Positions 6,479 through 16,102 of a stretch of DNA of 64,000 nt are shown here, piece after piece. A program made the position numbers and the translations under genes. The stretch is taken from positions 1-64,000 of the forward strand of contig ONDS01000014.1 in NCBI GenBank assembly GCA_900316685.1. The letters run 5' to 3'. The notes under the pieces were generated by a model. The model was not told the origin of the DNA, ran no database searches, and worked only from the letters and a program-made list of their open reading frames with translations. This DNA is from an uncultured Prevotellaceae bacterium. Its GTDB lineage: Bacteria > Bacteroidota > Bacteroidia > Bacteroidales > Bacteroidaceae. The stretch's first letter is position 1; every line of letters begins with the position of its first letter.

Positions 6479-8779
6479 ATGAACAAAGAACACGCCATCA
6501 CCGAAGAAGAGAAAGCCCGCCAAGAAGAAGAGATGGTGGACAACGCTTTCCAGAAACTCTTGGATTCCTACCTATCTTCTCCCCACCGTAAGAAGGTAGA
6601 CAGGATCACCAAGGCTTTCAACTTCGCCAAGCAAGCACATAAGGGAGTGCGCCGATTGTCAGGCGAGCCTTATATCATGCACCCCATCGCCGTGGCCATG
6701 ATCGCCTCGAGCGAGATGGGACTGGGCAGTACGAGTATCTGTTCGGCGTTGTTGCACGATGTGGTGGAAGACACCGATTATACGGTGGAAGACATAGAGA
6801 ATATCTTCGGCAGCAAGATAGCCCAGATCGTCGACGGCCTGACCAAGATCAGCGGTGGCATCTTCGGCGAACAAGCCTCGGCACAGGCCGAGAACTTCAA
6901 GAAACTGCTGCTCACCATGAGTGACGATATCCGCGTGATCCTCATCAAGATATGCGACCGTCTGCACAACATGCGCACCCTGGCGAGCCAACCCGCCAAC
7001 AAGCAGTACAAGATAGCCGGCGAGACGCTCTATATCTACGCCCCGTTGGCGAACCGCTTAGGACTCAACAAGATCAAGAACGAGTTGGAAGACCTGAGTT
7101 TCCGCTATGAGCATCCCGAGGAATACCAGAGCATCAAGCAGAAACTGGCCTCCAGCCAAGATTCGCTGAACGAACAATTCGACCAGTTCACCCAACCCAT
7201 CCGTGCCGCCTTGGACAAGATGGGATTCAAGTATGAACTGAAGGCGCGGGTCAAATCCCCCTACTCCATCTGGACCAAGATGCAGAACAAGCATGTCACC
7301 TTCGATGAGATATACGACATCTTGGCCGTGCGCATCATCTTCACCCCGAAAAACCGTGAAGACGAAATCAACGAGTGTTTCCAGATCTATGTGGCCATCA
7401 ACAAGATATACAAGTCGCACCCCGACCGTATGCGCGACTGGGTGAACAACCCCAAGGCCAACGGCTACCAAGCCATCCACCTGACACAGATGTCGAAACA
7501 AGGCAAATGGGTGGAGGTGCAGATACGTTCCGACCGTATGAACGAGATAGCCGAGCAAGGATTTGCCGCCCACTGGAAGTACAAGGAGGGATCGGTGGTG
7601 ACCGAGGATGAAGGCGAGCTGAACGACTGGCTGCGCACCATCAAGGAGATACTCGACGACCCGCAGCCCGATGCCATGGATTTCCTCGATGCCATCAAAC
7701 TGAACCTCTTCGCTTCGGAAATCTTCGTGTTCACGCCCAAGGGCGAGATCATGACGATGCCCGCAGGCTGCACGGCCCTCGACTTCGCCTTCCAGATACA
7801 CACCTTCCTCGGCAGCCATTGCATCGGTGCCAAGGTGAACCACAAACTCGTACCCTTGAGCCATAAGTTGCAGAGTGGCGACCAAGTGGAAATCCTGACA
7901 TCGAAGACCCAGCATGTGCAGCCCCAATGGATCAACTTCGCCTCGACAGCCAAGGCCAAGGGCAAGATACAAGCCATCCTGCGCCGCGATGGCCGCGAAT
8001 TGCAGAAACGGGGTGAGGAAGCTCTACGCACCTTCCTTGAGAGCCATGGATTGGAGCTCACCACCAGCACCCTTGACAAGCTTTGCGCTTTCCACGATAT
8101 TACCAAGCATGAGAAACTGTTTCAGAACTTAGGGCAGAAGAAGATCGTGCTCGGCGATAAGGATGTGGATATCCTGCTGGCGAAAAAGAGCGGGAGCAGT
8201 TCCGGATGGCGCAAGTACGTGCCTTTCCTCAGCAGCGGCGACAACAAGAAAGAGGTAAAGAAAACATCGGACGACAACAACGAAGGCAACACCTCCAAGG
8301 AGCTCATCGTAGTGACCAAGGACTTCAACCGCAAGAAGCCCATCTACATCAACGAAGACAATATCCTCCGCTACGTCTTCCCCTCCTGTTGCCATGCCAT
8401 CCCCGGCGACGATGCCCTGGGATTCATCGACAACAAGCAACATATCGAGATACACCAACGCTCGTGTCCCGTGGCCGCCAAATTGAAGACCAGTTTCGGC
8501 AACCGCATCATCGACGCCAAATGGGACATGCACCACCAATTGTACTTCGACGCCACCATCCAAGTGCGTGGCATAGACCGCATCGGTCTGCTCAACGACC
8601 TCACACAAGTGCTCTCCGGCCAGCTGAAAGTGAATATCCGCAAGATTTCCATCTCCTGCGAAGACAATATCTTCGACGGAACCATCCAGATGCGTATCCA
8701 CGACCGCGACGAGGTGGAGATGGTGACAAGCAAGCTCAAGAAGATAGATGGGCTGACGGAGATATTGCAGATAAAATAA
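6479..8779 (+). CDS. rsh: Bifunctional (p)ppGpp synthetase/hydrolase (RelA/SpoT)
   Basis: A full-length Rsh protein of 766 residues controlling the stringent response. The hydrolase domain has the intact HDxxED box (HDVVEDT, H93-D94) and GEPYIMHP. The synthetase domain has YDILAVRIIF and EVQIRSDRMNEIAEQGFAAHWKYK. The TGS domain starts at IFVFTPKGEIMTMPAG and the C-terminal ACT domain at VRGIDRIGLLNDLTQVL. Both catalytic halves look functional, so the enzyme should both make and degrade (p)ppGpp. It starts 27 nt after the transglycosylase and is followed by a 232-nt repeat spacer. Confidence 0.93.
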   Translation: MNKEHAITEEEKARQEEEMVDNAFQKLLDSYLSSPHRKKVDRITKAFNFAKQAHKGVRRLSGEPYIMHPIAVAMIASSEMGLGSTSICSALLHDVVEDTDYTVEDIENIFGSKIAQIVDGLTKISGGIFGEQASAQAENFKKLLLTMSDDIRVILIKICDRLHNMRTLASQPANKQYKIAGETLYIYAPLANRLGLNKIKNELEDLSFRYEHPEEYQSIKQKLASSQDSLNEQFDQFTQPIRAALDKMGFKYELKARVKSPYSIWTKMQNKHVTFDEIYDILAVRIIFTPKNREDEINECFQIYVAINKIYKSHPDRMRDWVNNPKANGYQAIHLTQMSKQGKWVEVQIRSDRMNEIAEQGFAAHWKYKEGSVVTEDEGELNDWLRTIKEILDDPQPDAMDFLDAIKLNLFASEIFVFTPKGEIMTMPAGCTALDFAFQIHTFLGSHCIGAKVNHKLVPLSHKLQSGDQVEILTSKTQHVQPQWINFASTAKAKGKIQAILRRDGRELQKRGEEALRTFLESHGLELTTSTLDKLCAFHDITKHEKLFQNLGQKKIVLGDKDVDILLAKKSGSSSGWRKYVPFLSSGDNKKEVKKTSDDNNEGNTSKELIVVTKDFNRKKPIYINEDNILRYVFPSCCHAIPGDDALGFIDNKQHIEIHQRSCPVAAKLKTSFGNRIIDAKWDMHHQLYFDATIQVRGIDRIGLLNDLTQVLSGQLKVNIRKISISCEDNIFDGTIQMRIHDRDEVEMVTSKLKKIDGLTEILQIK

Positions 8780-9011
8780 GAGGTGAGAAGTGAGGGGTGA
8801 GAAGTGAGAAGTGAGGGGTGAGGAGTGAGGGGTGAGAGAATAGTCCACAGCGGAGTAATGTCTAAACTCCTAAACTCCCAAACTCCTTAAATAAACAGAG
8901 TAATTTTCTTAACTCTTAATTCTTAATTCTTAACTCTTAATTCTTAACTCTTAACTCTTAACTCTTAATTTTTAACTCTCAACTAAGAAGTCTTAAAACA
9001 AACATAAAACG
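8780..9011 (+). repeat. Compound heptamer/octamer repeat spacer (rsh-pectinesterase)
   Basis: The 232-nt spacer holds no gene. It begins with about eight GTGAG(A/G)(A/G) heptamers and a linker GAGAGAATAGTCCACAG. It then has GGAGTAATGTC followed by three CTAAACTC-type octamers (8862-8892), and finally about eleven TTAACTC/TTAATTC heptamers before the next start. The TAATGTC boundary is shared with 19 and 48793, linking the heptamer and decamer repeat families. Confidence 0.65.
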
Positions 9012-9998
9012 ATGAAAGCATTACGGAGATTCGGCTTAGGGCTGATGAGCCTAATGGTGTTGTCAGCCCAGGCCGCCAATCCCTACGACAATCCCGACAC
9101 CATCGTGGTGGCCCGCGATGGCACGGGACAGTTCCGCAACATAGACGAGGCCATCGAGGTATGCCGTGCCTTCATGGACTACCATAAGGTCATCTATGTG
9201 AAAAAAGGTCATTACAAGGAGAAGCTGATCATCCCCTCGTGGCTCGACCACATCGAAATCGTGGGCGAAGATGTGAACAGCACCGTCATCACCTTCGACG
9301 ACCATGCCAACATCCGCAGGGAAGGAACAGAAAAGGGGATGGGCACCTTCCGCACCTACACGGTCAAGATAGAAGGCAATGACATCACGCTGAAGAACAT
9401 CACCGTGGAGAACAACTCCGCCCGTCTGGGACAAGCCGTCGCCCTGCATACCGAAGGCGACAGGCTACGGTTCATCGGATGCCGCTTCCTGGGCCATCAG
9501 GATACCATCTACACGGGCAAGGCCAACACCCGCCTGTATTTCCAGGACTGCTATATAGAAGGGACTACCGACTTCATCTTCGGTCCCTCCACCGCCTGGT
9601 TCGAGCGTTGTGAGATACACAGCAAGGCCAACTCCTACGTCACCGCCGCCTCCACACCCCAGGACATCGAATATGGTTACGTGTTCAACCGCTGCCGGCT
9701 GACCGCCGACGAGGGTATCGACAAGGTGTATTTAGGCAGGCCGTGGCGTCCCTACGCCTATACGCTCTTCATGAACTGCGAACTGGGCAAGCATATCGTA
9801 GGAGCAGGATGGCACAATTGGAACAATGCCGACAACGAGCGCACCGCCAGATACCTGGAGCACAACAACACGGGCGAGGGTGCCGCCACGGCACAACGGG
9901 TCCCCTGGAGCCGTCAACTCACGAAGAAAGAAGCCGAGAAGATCACCCCCGAAGCGGTGTTCAACACCACCCCACAGCGGTTTGTGTTGAAGGAGTGA
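9012..9998 (+). CDS. Secreted pectinesterase (CE8)
   Basis: A 328-residue pectin methylesterase that removes methyl groups from homogalacturonan and makes it accessible to lyases. A signal peptide (about residues 1-21, ending SAQA) precedes a single right-handed beta-helix domain. Family motifs are present: GHQDTIY, the catalytic TTDFIFG (D187), and LGRPW with the conserved arginine. GAGWHNWN lies near the C-terminus. It is a compact single-domain form, unlike the 1093-residue enzyme at 19737-23018. Neighbours (rsh, nadE) are housekeeping, so it is not in a recognisable polysaccharide utilisation locus. Confidence 0.93.
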   Translation: MKALRRFGLGLMSLMVLSAQAANPYDNPDTIVVARDGTGQFRNIDEAIEVCRAFMDYHKVIYVKKGHYKEKLIIPSWLDHIEIVGEDVNSTVITFDDHANIRREGTEKGMGTFRTYTVKIEGNDITLKNITVENNSARLGQAVALHTEGDRLRFIGCRFLGHQDTIYTGKANTRLYFQDCYIEGTTDFIFGPSTAWFERCEIHSKANSYVTAASTPQDIEYGYVFNRCRLTADEGIDKVYLGRPWRPYAYTLFMNCELGKHIVGAGWHNWNNADNERTARYLEHNNTGEGAATAQRVPWSRQLTKKEAEKITPEAVFNTTPQRFVLKE

Positions 9999-10140
9999 GA
10001 GGTGAGGGGTGAGAGGTGAGAGAATACCCCACAGACATTTTTTCGCAATTCATCACTCATCACTCAACACTCATCACTCAACACTCATCACTCATCACTC
10101 AACACTCATCACTCAACACTCAACACTCAACATTCAAAAT
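9999..10140 (+). repeat. Heptamer-repeat intercistronic module (pectinesterase-nadE)
   Basis: The stop codon is followed by GTGAGAG/GTGAGGG heptamers, then the linker AATACCCCACAGACATTTTT. About twelve ACTCATC/ACTCAAC heptamers end right before the nadE ATG. The linker is nearly identical to that at 2961-2980. Confidence 0.7.
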
Positions 10141-10998
10141 ATGAACTACAAGAAAGTATTTGATACGATGGTGGTTGAAACCGCCCGCTATCTCGCTGAC
10201 AACGGACTGAAAACCATGGTGCTCGGTCTCTCCGGCGGTCTGGACTCCACGGTCACCGCCGCCATCTGCCACGAGGTGGTGAACCGCTATCCGGAACAGG
10301 GGTTCAGTTTCATCGGGGTGAGCCTGCCCTGCACCTCCAACTCGGTGGAGGAGAACGACTCCGCCCTCCTGGCCATGAAAGCCTTCTGCAACGAATACTG
10401 GGTGGAAAACCTGCAAGGCCAATACCTCCTGGTGAGAGCCACCTGTGAGCAACGTTATGCCTCCACGCCCATCTCACAGGGCAACATCAAGGCACGCCTT
10501 CGCATGATTTACCTCTACAACCTGGCTTCTGTGACTGGCGGACTGGTGATGGACACCGACAACCTGACGGAGCACAACCTGGGCTTCTGGACCATCCATG
10601 GCGATGTGGCGGACTACAATCCCATCGGCGGACTGTGGAAACATGAGGTCTACGAACTGTGCAAGGAACTGTTCACCCACTTGTATGCCGACGATGCCGA
10701 CACCCGCCACCAGGCTCTTCATGCCGCCTATGTCATCCTGCCCACCGACGGCAACGGCGTGGCGGTGGGCGGCGACATGGCACAGATAGCCCCCGGCCAC
10801 ACCTATGAGGAGGTGGACGATATCCTCAACTCCTATTTATTGACAAAAGAGGAGCCCGAACAACTTGAGTCGACGATGCAGCGGCTGAACAAAGCGTATG
10901 GAGAAGAAACCGTGGAGCGTGTGCTCAAGCGCCACCGCGGATCGGAATTCAAAAGGAAGAGGATGCCGCTGGTCATCCCGCGCAACCTATATGAATGA
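10141..10998 (+). CDS. nadE: NAD(+) synthase (ammonia-type length)
   Basis: A 285-residue NadE that adenylates and amidates nicotinic acid adenine dinucleotide, the last step of NAD synthesis. The PP-loop SGGLDST is at residues 31-37, and DTDNLTEHNLG marks the substrate-binding region. The protein lacks the N-terminal glutaminase domain, so it is the short form using ammonia or a separate amidotransferase. The start at 10141 is chosen because conserved sequence begins there; codons upstream would translate the heptamer repeat. A short remnant overlaps its stop codon and a terminator hairpin lies at 11176. Confidence 0.93.
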   Translation: MNYKKVFDTMVVETARYLADNGLKTMVLGLSGGLDSTVTAAICHEVVNRYPEQGFSFIGVSLPCTSNSVEENDSALLAMKAFCNEYWVENLQGQYLLVRATCEQRYASTPISQGNIKARLRMIYLYNLASVTGGLVMDTDNLTEHNLGFWTIHGDVADYNPIGGLWKHEVYELCKELFTHLYADDADTRHQALHAAYVILPTDGNGVAVGGDMAQIAPGHTYEEVDDILNSYLLTKEEPEQLESTMQRLNKAYGEETVERVLKRHRGSEFKRKRMPLVIPRNLYE

Positions 10999-11141
10999 CT
11001 AAGCCATCGACCATCACGCCACATACGGAATCGCCACGCGGAGAGGAACGCTTCGTGGCTGCCGGAGGCACCTGCGCCTGCTATCTGCTGCGTAGGCACG
11101 GTCGGTTGTTGGCAAAGCCCCAACATAATGGTCTCTCTTGA
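10995..11141 (+). pseudogene. 48-codon frame overlapping nadE stop; possible kinase-like N-terminal remnant
   Basis: The frame starts at ATG 10995, overlapping the nadE TGA, and ends at 11141. Its middle (RFVAAGGTCACYLLRRHGRL) resembles, by eye only, the glycine-rich first strands of Bacteroidota protein-kinase-like proteins, where a GGxxxxY loop precedes a basic strand. Nothing follows that could complete such a fold. It may be a remnant, a small translated product coupled to nadE, or chance. Confidence 0.25.
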
Positions 11142-11175
11142 TAATCATTGCCTCCGACAGTGTTAATGCAAATAT

Positions 11176-11198
11176 GGTCGAACTATTCGACCGTTTTT
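11176..11198 (+). terminator. Rho-independent terminator after nadE
   Basis: GGTCGAA-CTA-TTCGACC forms a perfect 7-bp stem with a 3-nt loop, followed by GTTTTT. Confidence 0.75.
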
Positions 11199-11492
11199 GC
11201 AGTGCAAAAGTATGGTGTTTTTTGAAACTTGCAAGAAAAGAGACACTTATTTGCTTTTTAGCCTTGATTATTACGGGTTTGAACGGATTCGCCCTATTCT
11301 TGAATTAGCAAACTACATTACGATCTTGTTAACTATACCGATTTTGGGGTTTCTTTTTCAATGCACTTTAGCGATATAAGGAAATTCCGACACATGGACA
11401 GAAGGATATATCCAACTATCGTAAACTTACACCACATTATTTTGACTATTGGGTAAAATGAATATATAATCACCCAAAAAAGTGGGAAAACA
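11199..11492. other. AT-rich intergenic stretch, no gene recognised
   Basis: This stretch between the nadE terminator and the AAA ATPase promoter is clearly more AT-rich than its surroundings. A 60-codon frame (11197-11379) has no recognisable similarity or start context and is not called. Confidence 0.5.
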
Positions 11493-11524
11493 TTTGCTTT
11501 ATAATAAGATTATAATTATCTTTG
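11493..11524 (+). promoter_or_regulatory. TTTG / TAnnTTTG promoter for the AAA ATPase
   Basis: TTTG at 11493-11496 and TATCTTTG at 11517-11524 are separated by 20 nt, matching the Bacteroidota -33/-7 layout. The ATG follows 32 nt later. Confidence 0.65.
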
Positions 11525-11556
11525 CATAATCGTATGTAAATATCAATCCTACAGCT

Positions 11557-12678
11557 ATGAACATCACCAACCCGTTCGTCACCAGCGGCTATGTCTCTCC
11601 GCATTACTTCTGCGACCGCGTGGAAGAAACCGACATGTTGACCAATGTCCTTACCAACGGTAATCATGTAGCCCTTATTTCACCGCGTCGTTTTGGGAAA
11701 ACAGGGTTGATATACCACTGCTTCAACCAAGAAGCCATCAAGGACAGTTACTACACGTTCGTCGTCGACATCTATGCCACGAAAAATCTCCAGGAGTTTG
11801 TGTTCGAACTGGGAAAGGCTGTATTGGGAACTTTGAAGTCGAAAGGACGAAAAGTTTGGGAACTGTTCCTGAACACACTGAGTTCACTCCGTGGCAGCAT
11901 CTCGTTCGACATCAATGGCAACCCAGAATGGGGCATCGGAATCGGAGATATCAGTGTGCCCGAAGTGACACTTGATGAAATCTTCACCTACCTCGAACAA
12001 GCAAACAAGCCTTGTCTTGTCGCCATCGACGAGTTTCAGTCCATCATCCATTATCCAGAGAAGAACGTGGAGGCAATTCTCCGTACCCGTATGCAGAAAT
12101 GCCGCAATGTGTGGTTTGTCTTTGCAGGTTCACAGCGGCACATGATGTCGGAGATGTTTGTCTCACCCTCGCGTCCTTTCTATCAGAGCACGAGGCTGAT
12201 GTCATTGGCACCCATCGACTGCGAGCAATATGTGGCATTCGCTCAGGACCTGTTTAGGGAATACAATAAAGACATCTCCCGCGACACCGTGGTGGCCATC
12301 TACGACCGTTACGAGGGGGTGACATGGTATGTACAGTCCGTGCTCAACGCCCTGTTCACCTTGACGGATACCGGTTCGCTCTGCGCACCTGATAGAATGG
12401 AGGCCGCCATACAACAGATTATCGCTCAGCAGAGTTTTGCATACGAGTCGCTGCTCTATCAGTTGCCCCCTAAACAAAAAGAGGTGCTGATGGCCATCTG
12501 CAAGGAAAAGAAGGCATCGAATGTCACGTCTCGACCTTTCCTGCAGCGTCACAAACTAACAGCAAGCACTGTGCAGGGCGCCATCAAGGGGCTGTTGGAA
12601 AAAGACTTCATCACCCTCGACTTGGGCACCTATACCCTCTACGACCAATTTTTCGCCCAATGGCTGCTGAAGCAATGA
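11557..12678 (+). CDS. AAA family ATP-binding protein (ATPase_2-like, orphan)
   Basis: A 373-residue ATPase of the type abundant in Bacteroidota and archaea (STAND/ATPase_2-like). The N-terminal NPFVTSGYVSPHYFCDR segment is typical of the group. Walker A is ISPRRFGKTG (41-50) and Walker B is LVAIDEFQS (D158, E159). A sensor region (VWFVFAGSQRHMM) follows, and a winged-helix-like C-terminus (RPFLQRHKLTASTVQGAIKGLLEKDFI) ends the protein. Substrate and partners are unknown. The gene stands alone with its own promoter in an AT-rich patch, followed by a tandem repeat array, which suggests an accessory gene. Confidence 0.85.
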   Translation: MNITNPFVTSGYVSPHYFCDRVEETDMLTNVLTNGNHVALISPRRFGKTGLIYHCFNQEAIKDSYYTFVVDIYATKNLQEFVFELGKAVLGTLKSKGRKVWELFLNTLSSLRGSISFDINGNPEWGIGIGDISVPEVTLDEIFTYLEQANKPCLVAIDEFQSIIHYPEKNVEAILRTRMQKCRNVWFVFAGSQRHMMSEMFVSPSRPFYQSTRLMSLAPIDCEQYVAFAQDLFREYNKDISRDTVVAIYDRYEGVTWYVQSVLNALFTLTDTGSLCAPDRMEAAIQQIIAQQSFAYESLLYQLPPKQKEVLMAICKEKKASNVTSRPFLQRHKLTASTVQGAIKGLLEKDFITLDLGTYTLYDQFFAQWLLKQ

Positions 12679-12769
12679 TGATCTATATGACACCCTCCCC
12701 GGCCCTCCCAAGGGAGGGAGATGGAAAAAAAGGTTAGGTCATTATTTGACAAACCACCCCGGCCCCTCC

Positions 12770-12957
12770 TTTGGAAAAGGAGGGGAGTGAAGATGCTTTG
12801 GAAAAGGAGGGGAGTGAAGATGCTTTGGAAAAGGAGAGGAGTGAGGATGCTTTGGAAAAGGAGGGGAGTGAGGATGCTTTGGAAAAGGAGGGGAGTGAAG
12901 ATGCTTTGGAAAAGGAGGGGAGTGAGGATGCTTTGGAAAAGGAGGGGAAAGCACTAA
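12770..12957 (+). repeat. 27-bp tandem repeat, seven copies
   Basis: Copies begin at 12770, 12797, 12824, 12851, 12878, 12905 and 12932. The unit is TTTGGAAAAGGAGGGG plus AGTG(A/G)(A/G)GATGC, the last copy truncated. The unit core CCTTTGGAAAAGG is hairpin-like with the preceding CCCCTCC. A related hairpin, CCCTCCCAAGGGAGGG, lies just upstream (12705-12720). The 27-bp length leaves several frames open on both strands, but the peptides look like translated repeat and are not called as genes. Confidence 0.9.
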
Positions 12958-12978
12958 AGAAGGACACTAAAGAAGCCT

Positions 12979-13326
12979 CTATGACAGGCCGTCCAACTGC
13001 GCCTTCAACGCTTTCAGCTCGTCGCGCACGATGATGAGGCTGTCGATGATGCGGGCATGCTGGTCGCTGCCGTCGCGGTTCTCGTTGAGCATCTTGCGTG
13101 CGGAAGCAATCTTGAAGCCCCGCACCTTCACCAAATTATAAATCAACTTGATCTGCTCGATATCCTTGTCGGTATACTGGCGGATCTTGTTGCCCGTGGT
13201 CTTAGGCTTCAGGTGGGGGAACTGCGTTTCCCAATACCTGAGCAAACTCTCCTTCACGTCGAACATGGCCGCCACCTCTTTGATGGAGTAATATATTTTC
13301 AGATTTTTACCACCTGTTTCACTCAT
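12979..13326 (-). CDS. MerR family transcriptional regulator
   Basis: A 115-residue MerR-type regulator. The winged-helix N-terminus reads YYSIKEVAAMFDVKESLLRYWE (about residues 12-33), followed by the wing KIRQYTDKDIEQIKLIYNL and a short helical dimerisation tail. It lacks an evident effector domain and metal-binding cysteines, so the inducer cannot be predicted. It is divergent from alaS across 136 nt, with back-to-back TAnnTTTG boxes. Regulation of alaS is possible but not shown. Confidence 0.88.
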   Translation of the reverse strand: MSETGGKNLKIYYSIKEVAAMFDVKESLLRYWETQFPHLKPKTTGNKIRQYTDKDIEQIKLIYNLVKVRGFKIASARKMLNENRDGSDQHARIIDSLIIVRDELKALKAQLDGLS

Positions 13327-13353
13327 ACTGCTGTTGCTGAATTATTCGAGATG

Positions 13354-13361
13354 CAAAAATA
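13354..13361 (-). promoter_or_regulatory. TAnnTTTG promoter box for the MerR gene
   Basis: TATTTTTG on the minus strand, 27 nt upstream of the start. Confidence 0.55.
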
Positions 13362-13414
13362 CAAAAAATTCCCAACATTCCTCCTGAAAAGCGTGAGATT
13401 TGGGATTTTTTCAG

Positions 13415-13422
13415 TATTTTTG
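13415..13422 (+). promoter_or_regulatory. TAnnTTTG promoter box for alaS
   Basis: TATTTTTG, about 40 nt before the alaS start and about 54 nt from the divergent MerR box. Confidence 0.55.
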
Positions 13423-13462
13423 CAGGTTGAAACACAATGAAAACCAAAAAACTACAAAAATA

Positions 13463-16084
13463 ATGATGACAGCGAATGAAATCCGCGACTCGTTCAAGAA
13501 ATTCTTTGAGTCGAAAGGACACGCCATCGTGCCCTCCGCACCGATGGTCGTCAAAGATGACCCCACCCTAATGTTCACCAATGCCGGCATGAACCAATGG
13601 AAAGATATCATCCTCGGCACACGCGACCCCGAACCACGTCGCAGGGCCGACTCGCAGAAATGCCTCCGCGTGAGCGGCAAGCACAACGACCTGGAGGAAG
13701 TGGGGCACGACACCTACCACCATACCATGTTCGAGATGCTGGGCAACTGGAGTTTCGGCGATTACTTCAAGGAAGAAGCCATCGACTGGGGGTGGGAATA
13801 TCTTGTCGATGTGCTCCACCTCAACCCCAAAGATCTCTACGTAACGGTGTTCGAGGGGTCGGAGGAAGAAGGTCTGACGCGCGATGACGAGGCAGCCGCC
13901 TTCTGGGCCAAGCATGTGCCCGCCGACCATATACTCAACGGCAACAAACACGACAATTTCTGGGAGATGGGCGACACAGGACCTTGTGGCCCCTGCTCTG
14001 AGATACACCTCGACTCACGTAGTCCGGAAGAGAAGGCAAAGGTGCCCGGCAGGGACTTGGTGAACAAGGACGACCCACAGGTGATAGAAATCTGGAACCT
14101 CGTGTTCATGCAATACAACCGCAAGGCCGATGGCAGCCTGGAGAAACTCTCCATGAACGTCATCGACACCGGTATGGGCTTCGAGCGTCTGGTGCGAGCC
14201 ATCCAAGGCAAACACTCCAACTACGACACCGACATCTTCCAGCCCTTCATCCAGGAGATCTCCCGCCTGTCGGGATTGGAATATGGCAAAGACGAGCCTA
14301 CGGATGTCGCCATGCGCGTAGTGAGCGACCACCTGCGTGCCGTGGCCTTCTCCATCGCCGACGGCCAGTTGCCCGGCAACGCCAAGGCAGGCTATGTCAT
14401 CCGCCGCATCCTCCGTCGCGCCGTGCGCTACGCATACACGTTCCTCGGCCAGAAGGAAGCCTTCATCTACAAGCTCATCCCCACCCTCGTGGCCGAGATG
14501 GGCGACTCCTACCCCGAGCTCAAGGGCCAGCACGAACTCATCGTGAAGGTCATCAAGGAAGAGGAAGACGCCTTCCTGCGCACCTTGGACAAAGGTATCG
14601 CCCTGTTAGGCTCCGCCATAGACGAGGTGAAGGGCAAAGGCGAGAAGGTGCTTGACGGCACCAGAGCCTTCCGGCTGTTCGACACTTACGGATTCCCCCT
14701 CGACCTGACCCAACTCATCTGCCGCGAGAACGGCCTGACAGTCGACGAAGCACAGTTCCAGGTGGAGATGCAGAAACAGAAAGACCGTGCGCGCAACGCC
14801 GCCGCCGTGGAGAACAGCGACTGGACGGAATTGCAGCCCGGCGAACAGAAGTTCGTGGGTTATGATTACAACGAACACGACTGCCATATCCTGCGTTACC
14901 GCCAAGTGACCCAGAAGAAGAACACCTTCTATGAACTGGTGTTCGACACCACCCCCTTCTATGGAGAGATGGGTGGACAGGTGGGCGACCGCGGCGTCAT
15001 CGTGAGCGAATACGAGACCGTAGAGATTATCGACACCAAGCGCGAGAACGGACAGAGCATCCATATCGTGAAGCAACTGCCCCAGCATCCCGAGGCCACC
15101 TTCATGGCCTGCGTCAACACCGAGAGCCGAGCCGCCTCGGCAGCCAACCACACCGCCACCCACCTATTGCACCTGGCCCTGAAAGAGGTGCTGGGCAACC
15201 ATGTGGAGCAGAAAGGCTCATTCGTCAGTCCCGACACCCTGCGTTTCGACTTCTCCCACTTCCAGAAAGTGACCGACGAGGAGTTGCGCAAGGTGGAGCA
15301 CAAGGTGAACGAGATGGTACGCGCCAACTACCCCATCGACGAGCATCGCGACACCCCCATCGAAGAGGCCAAGTCGATGGGTGCCGTGGCCCTGTTCGGC
15401 GAGAAGTACGGCGACAAGGTGCGCGTGGTGCGTTTCGGTCCCAGTTGTGAGCTCTGTGGTGGCATCCATGCCCACAGCACCGGCAATATCGGTTTCTTCA
15501 AGATCGTCGGCGAGAGCAGCGTGGCAGCAGGCATCCGCCGTATCGAAGCCAAGACCGGCAAAGAGTGTGAGGATCTCATCTACGCCACCGAAGACTACCT
15601 GAGAGCCTTGAGGTCGTTGTTCAACAACTCCAAGGACCTGATGGGAGTAATCTCTAAATACATTGAGGAGAATGAGAGCATGAAGAAGGAGATAGAGGCT
15701 TACGAGTCGCAAGCCTTGGAGCAACTCAAGACCCGCCTTTTGGAGAACGCCCGTCTGGTGAACGGTGTGACCGTAATCAGTGGCATCTTCACCATCGATG
15801 GCAAGGAAGCCAAGGACCTCGCCTTCAAGATCCGCCAATCGGTGCCCGACCATCTGCTGTGCGCCTTGGGAAGCAACGCCGACAACAAGCCGTCGCTTAC
15901 CTTGATGCTCAGCGACGATATGGTAAAAGACCATGGCCTGAACGCAGGACAGATGGTGCGCGAGGCTGCCAAGCTCATACAGGGCGGTGGCGGTGGCCAA
16001 CCCCATTTCGCCACTGCCGGCGGCAAGAACTTCGACGGACTGTCGTCAGCTGTCGACAAGCTGATCGAATTAGCACAATTATAA
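13463..16084 (+). CDS. alaS: Alanine--tRNA ligase
   Basis: An 873-residue AlaRS that charges tRNA-Ala and edits mischarged Ser/Gly. The class II catalytic core starts with [19 protein letters not shown]. The editing domain has HTATH (H563, H567) and [10 protein letters not shown] (C662, H669), the four zinc ligands. A C-terminal DHHA1 domain with [14 protein letters not shown] closes the protein. Two adjacent ATGs (13463 and 13466) are possible starts. Codons further upstream translate the promoter region and are not used. Confidence 0.96.
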   Translation: MMTANEIRDSFKKFFESKGHAIVPSAPMVVKDDPTLMFTNAGMNQWKDIILGTRDPEPRRRADSQKCLRVSGKHNDLEEVGHDTYHHTMFEMLGNWSFGDYFKEEAIDWGWEYLVDVLHLNPKDLYVTVFEGSEEEGLTRDDEAAAFWAKHVPADHILNGNKHDNFWEMGDTGPCGPCSEIHLDSRSPEEKAKVPGRDLVNKDDPQVIEIWNLVFMQYNRKADGSLEKLSMNVIDTGMGFERLVRAIQGKHSNYDTDIFQPFIQEISRLSGLEYGKDEPTDVAMRVVSDHLRAVAFSIADGQLPGNAKAGYVIRRILRRAVRYAYTFLGQKEAFIYKLIPTLVAEMGDSYPELKGQHELIVKVIKEEEDAFLRTLDKGIALLGSAIDEVKGKGEKVLDGTRAFRLFDTYGFPLDLTQLICRENGLTVDEAQFQVEMQKQKDRARNAAAVENSDWTELQPGEQKFVGYDYNEHDCHILRYRQVTQKKNTFYELVFDTTPFYGEMGGQVGDRGVIVSEYETVEIIDTKRENGQSIHIVKQLPQHPEATFMACVNTESRAASAANHTATHLLHLALKEVLGNHVEQKGSFVSPDTLRFDFSHFQKVTDEELRKVEHKVNEMVRANYPIDEHRDTPIEEAKSMGAVALFGEKYGDKVRVVRFGPSCELCGGIHAHSTGNIGFFKIVGESSVAAGIRRIEAKTGKECEDLIYATEDYLRALRSLFNNSKDLMGVISKYIEENESMKKEIEAYESQALEQLKTRLLENARLVNGVTVISGIFTIDGKEAKDLAFKIRQSVPDHLLCALGSNADNKPSLTLMLSDDMVKDHGLNAGQMVREAAKLIQGGGGGQPHFATAGGKNFDGLSSAVDKLIELAQL

Positions 16085-16102
16085 CCTCAAGACCACACCC
16101 CT

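Noticed and set aside
10023-10137. CRISPR-like array of short repeats
   Set aside because: Units are 7 nt with no unique spacers and no cas genes.
11197-11379. 60-codon frame before the AAA ATPase
   Set aside because: Begins in the terminator T-tract of nadE, no promoter or similarity.
12721-12957. Open frames across the 27-bp array on both strands
   Set aside because: They exist because the repeat length is a multiple of three and lacks stops; peptides are pure repeats with no start context.
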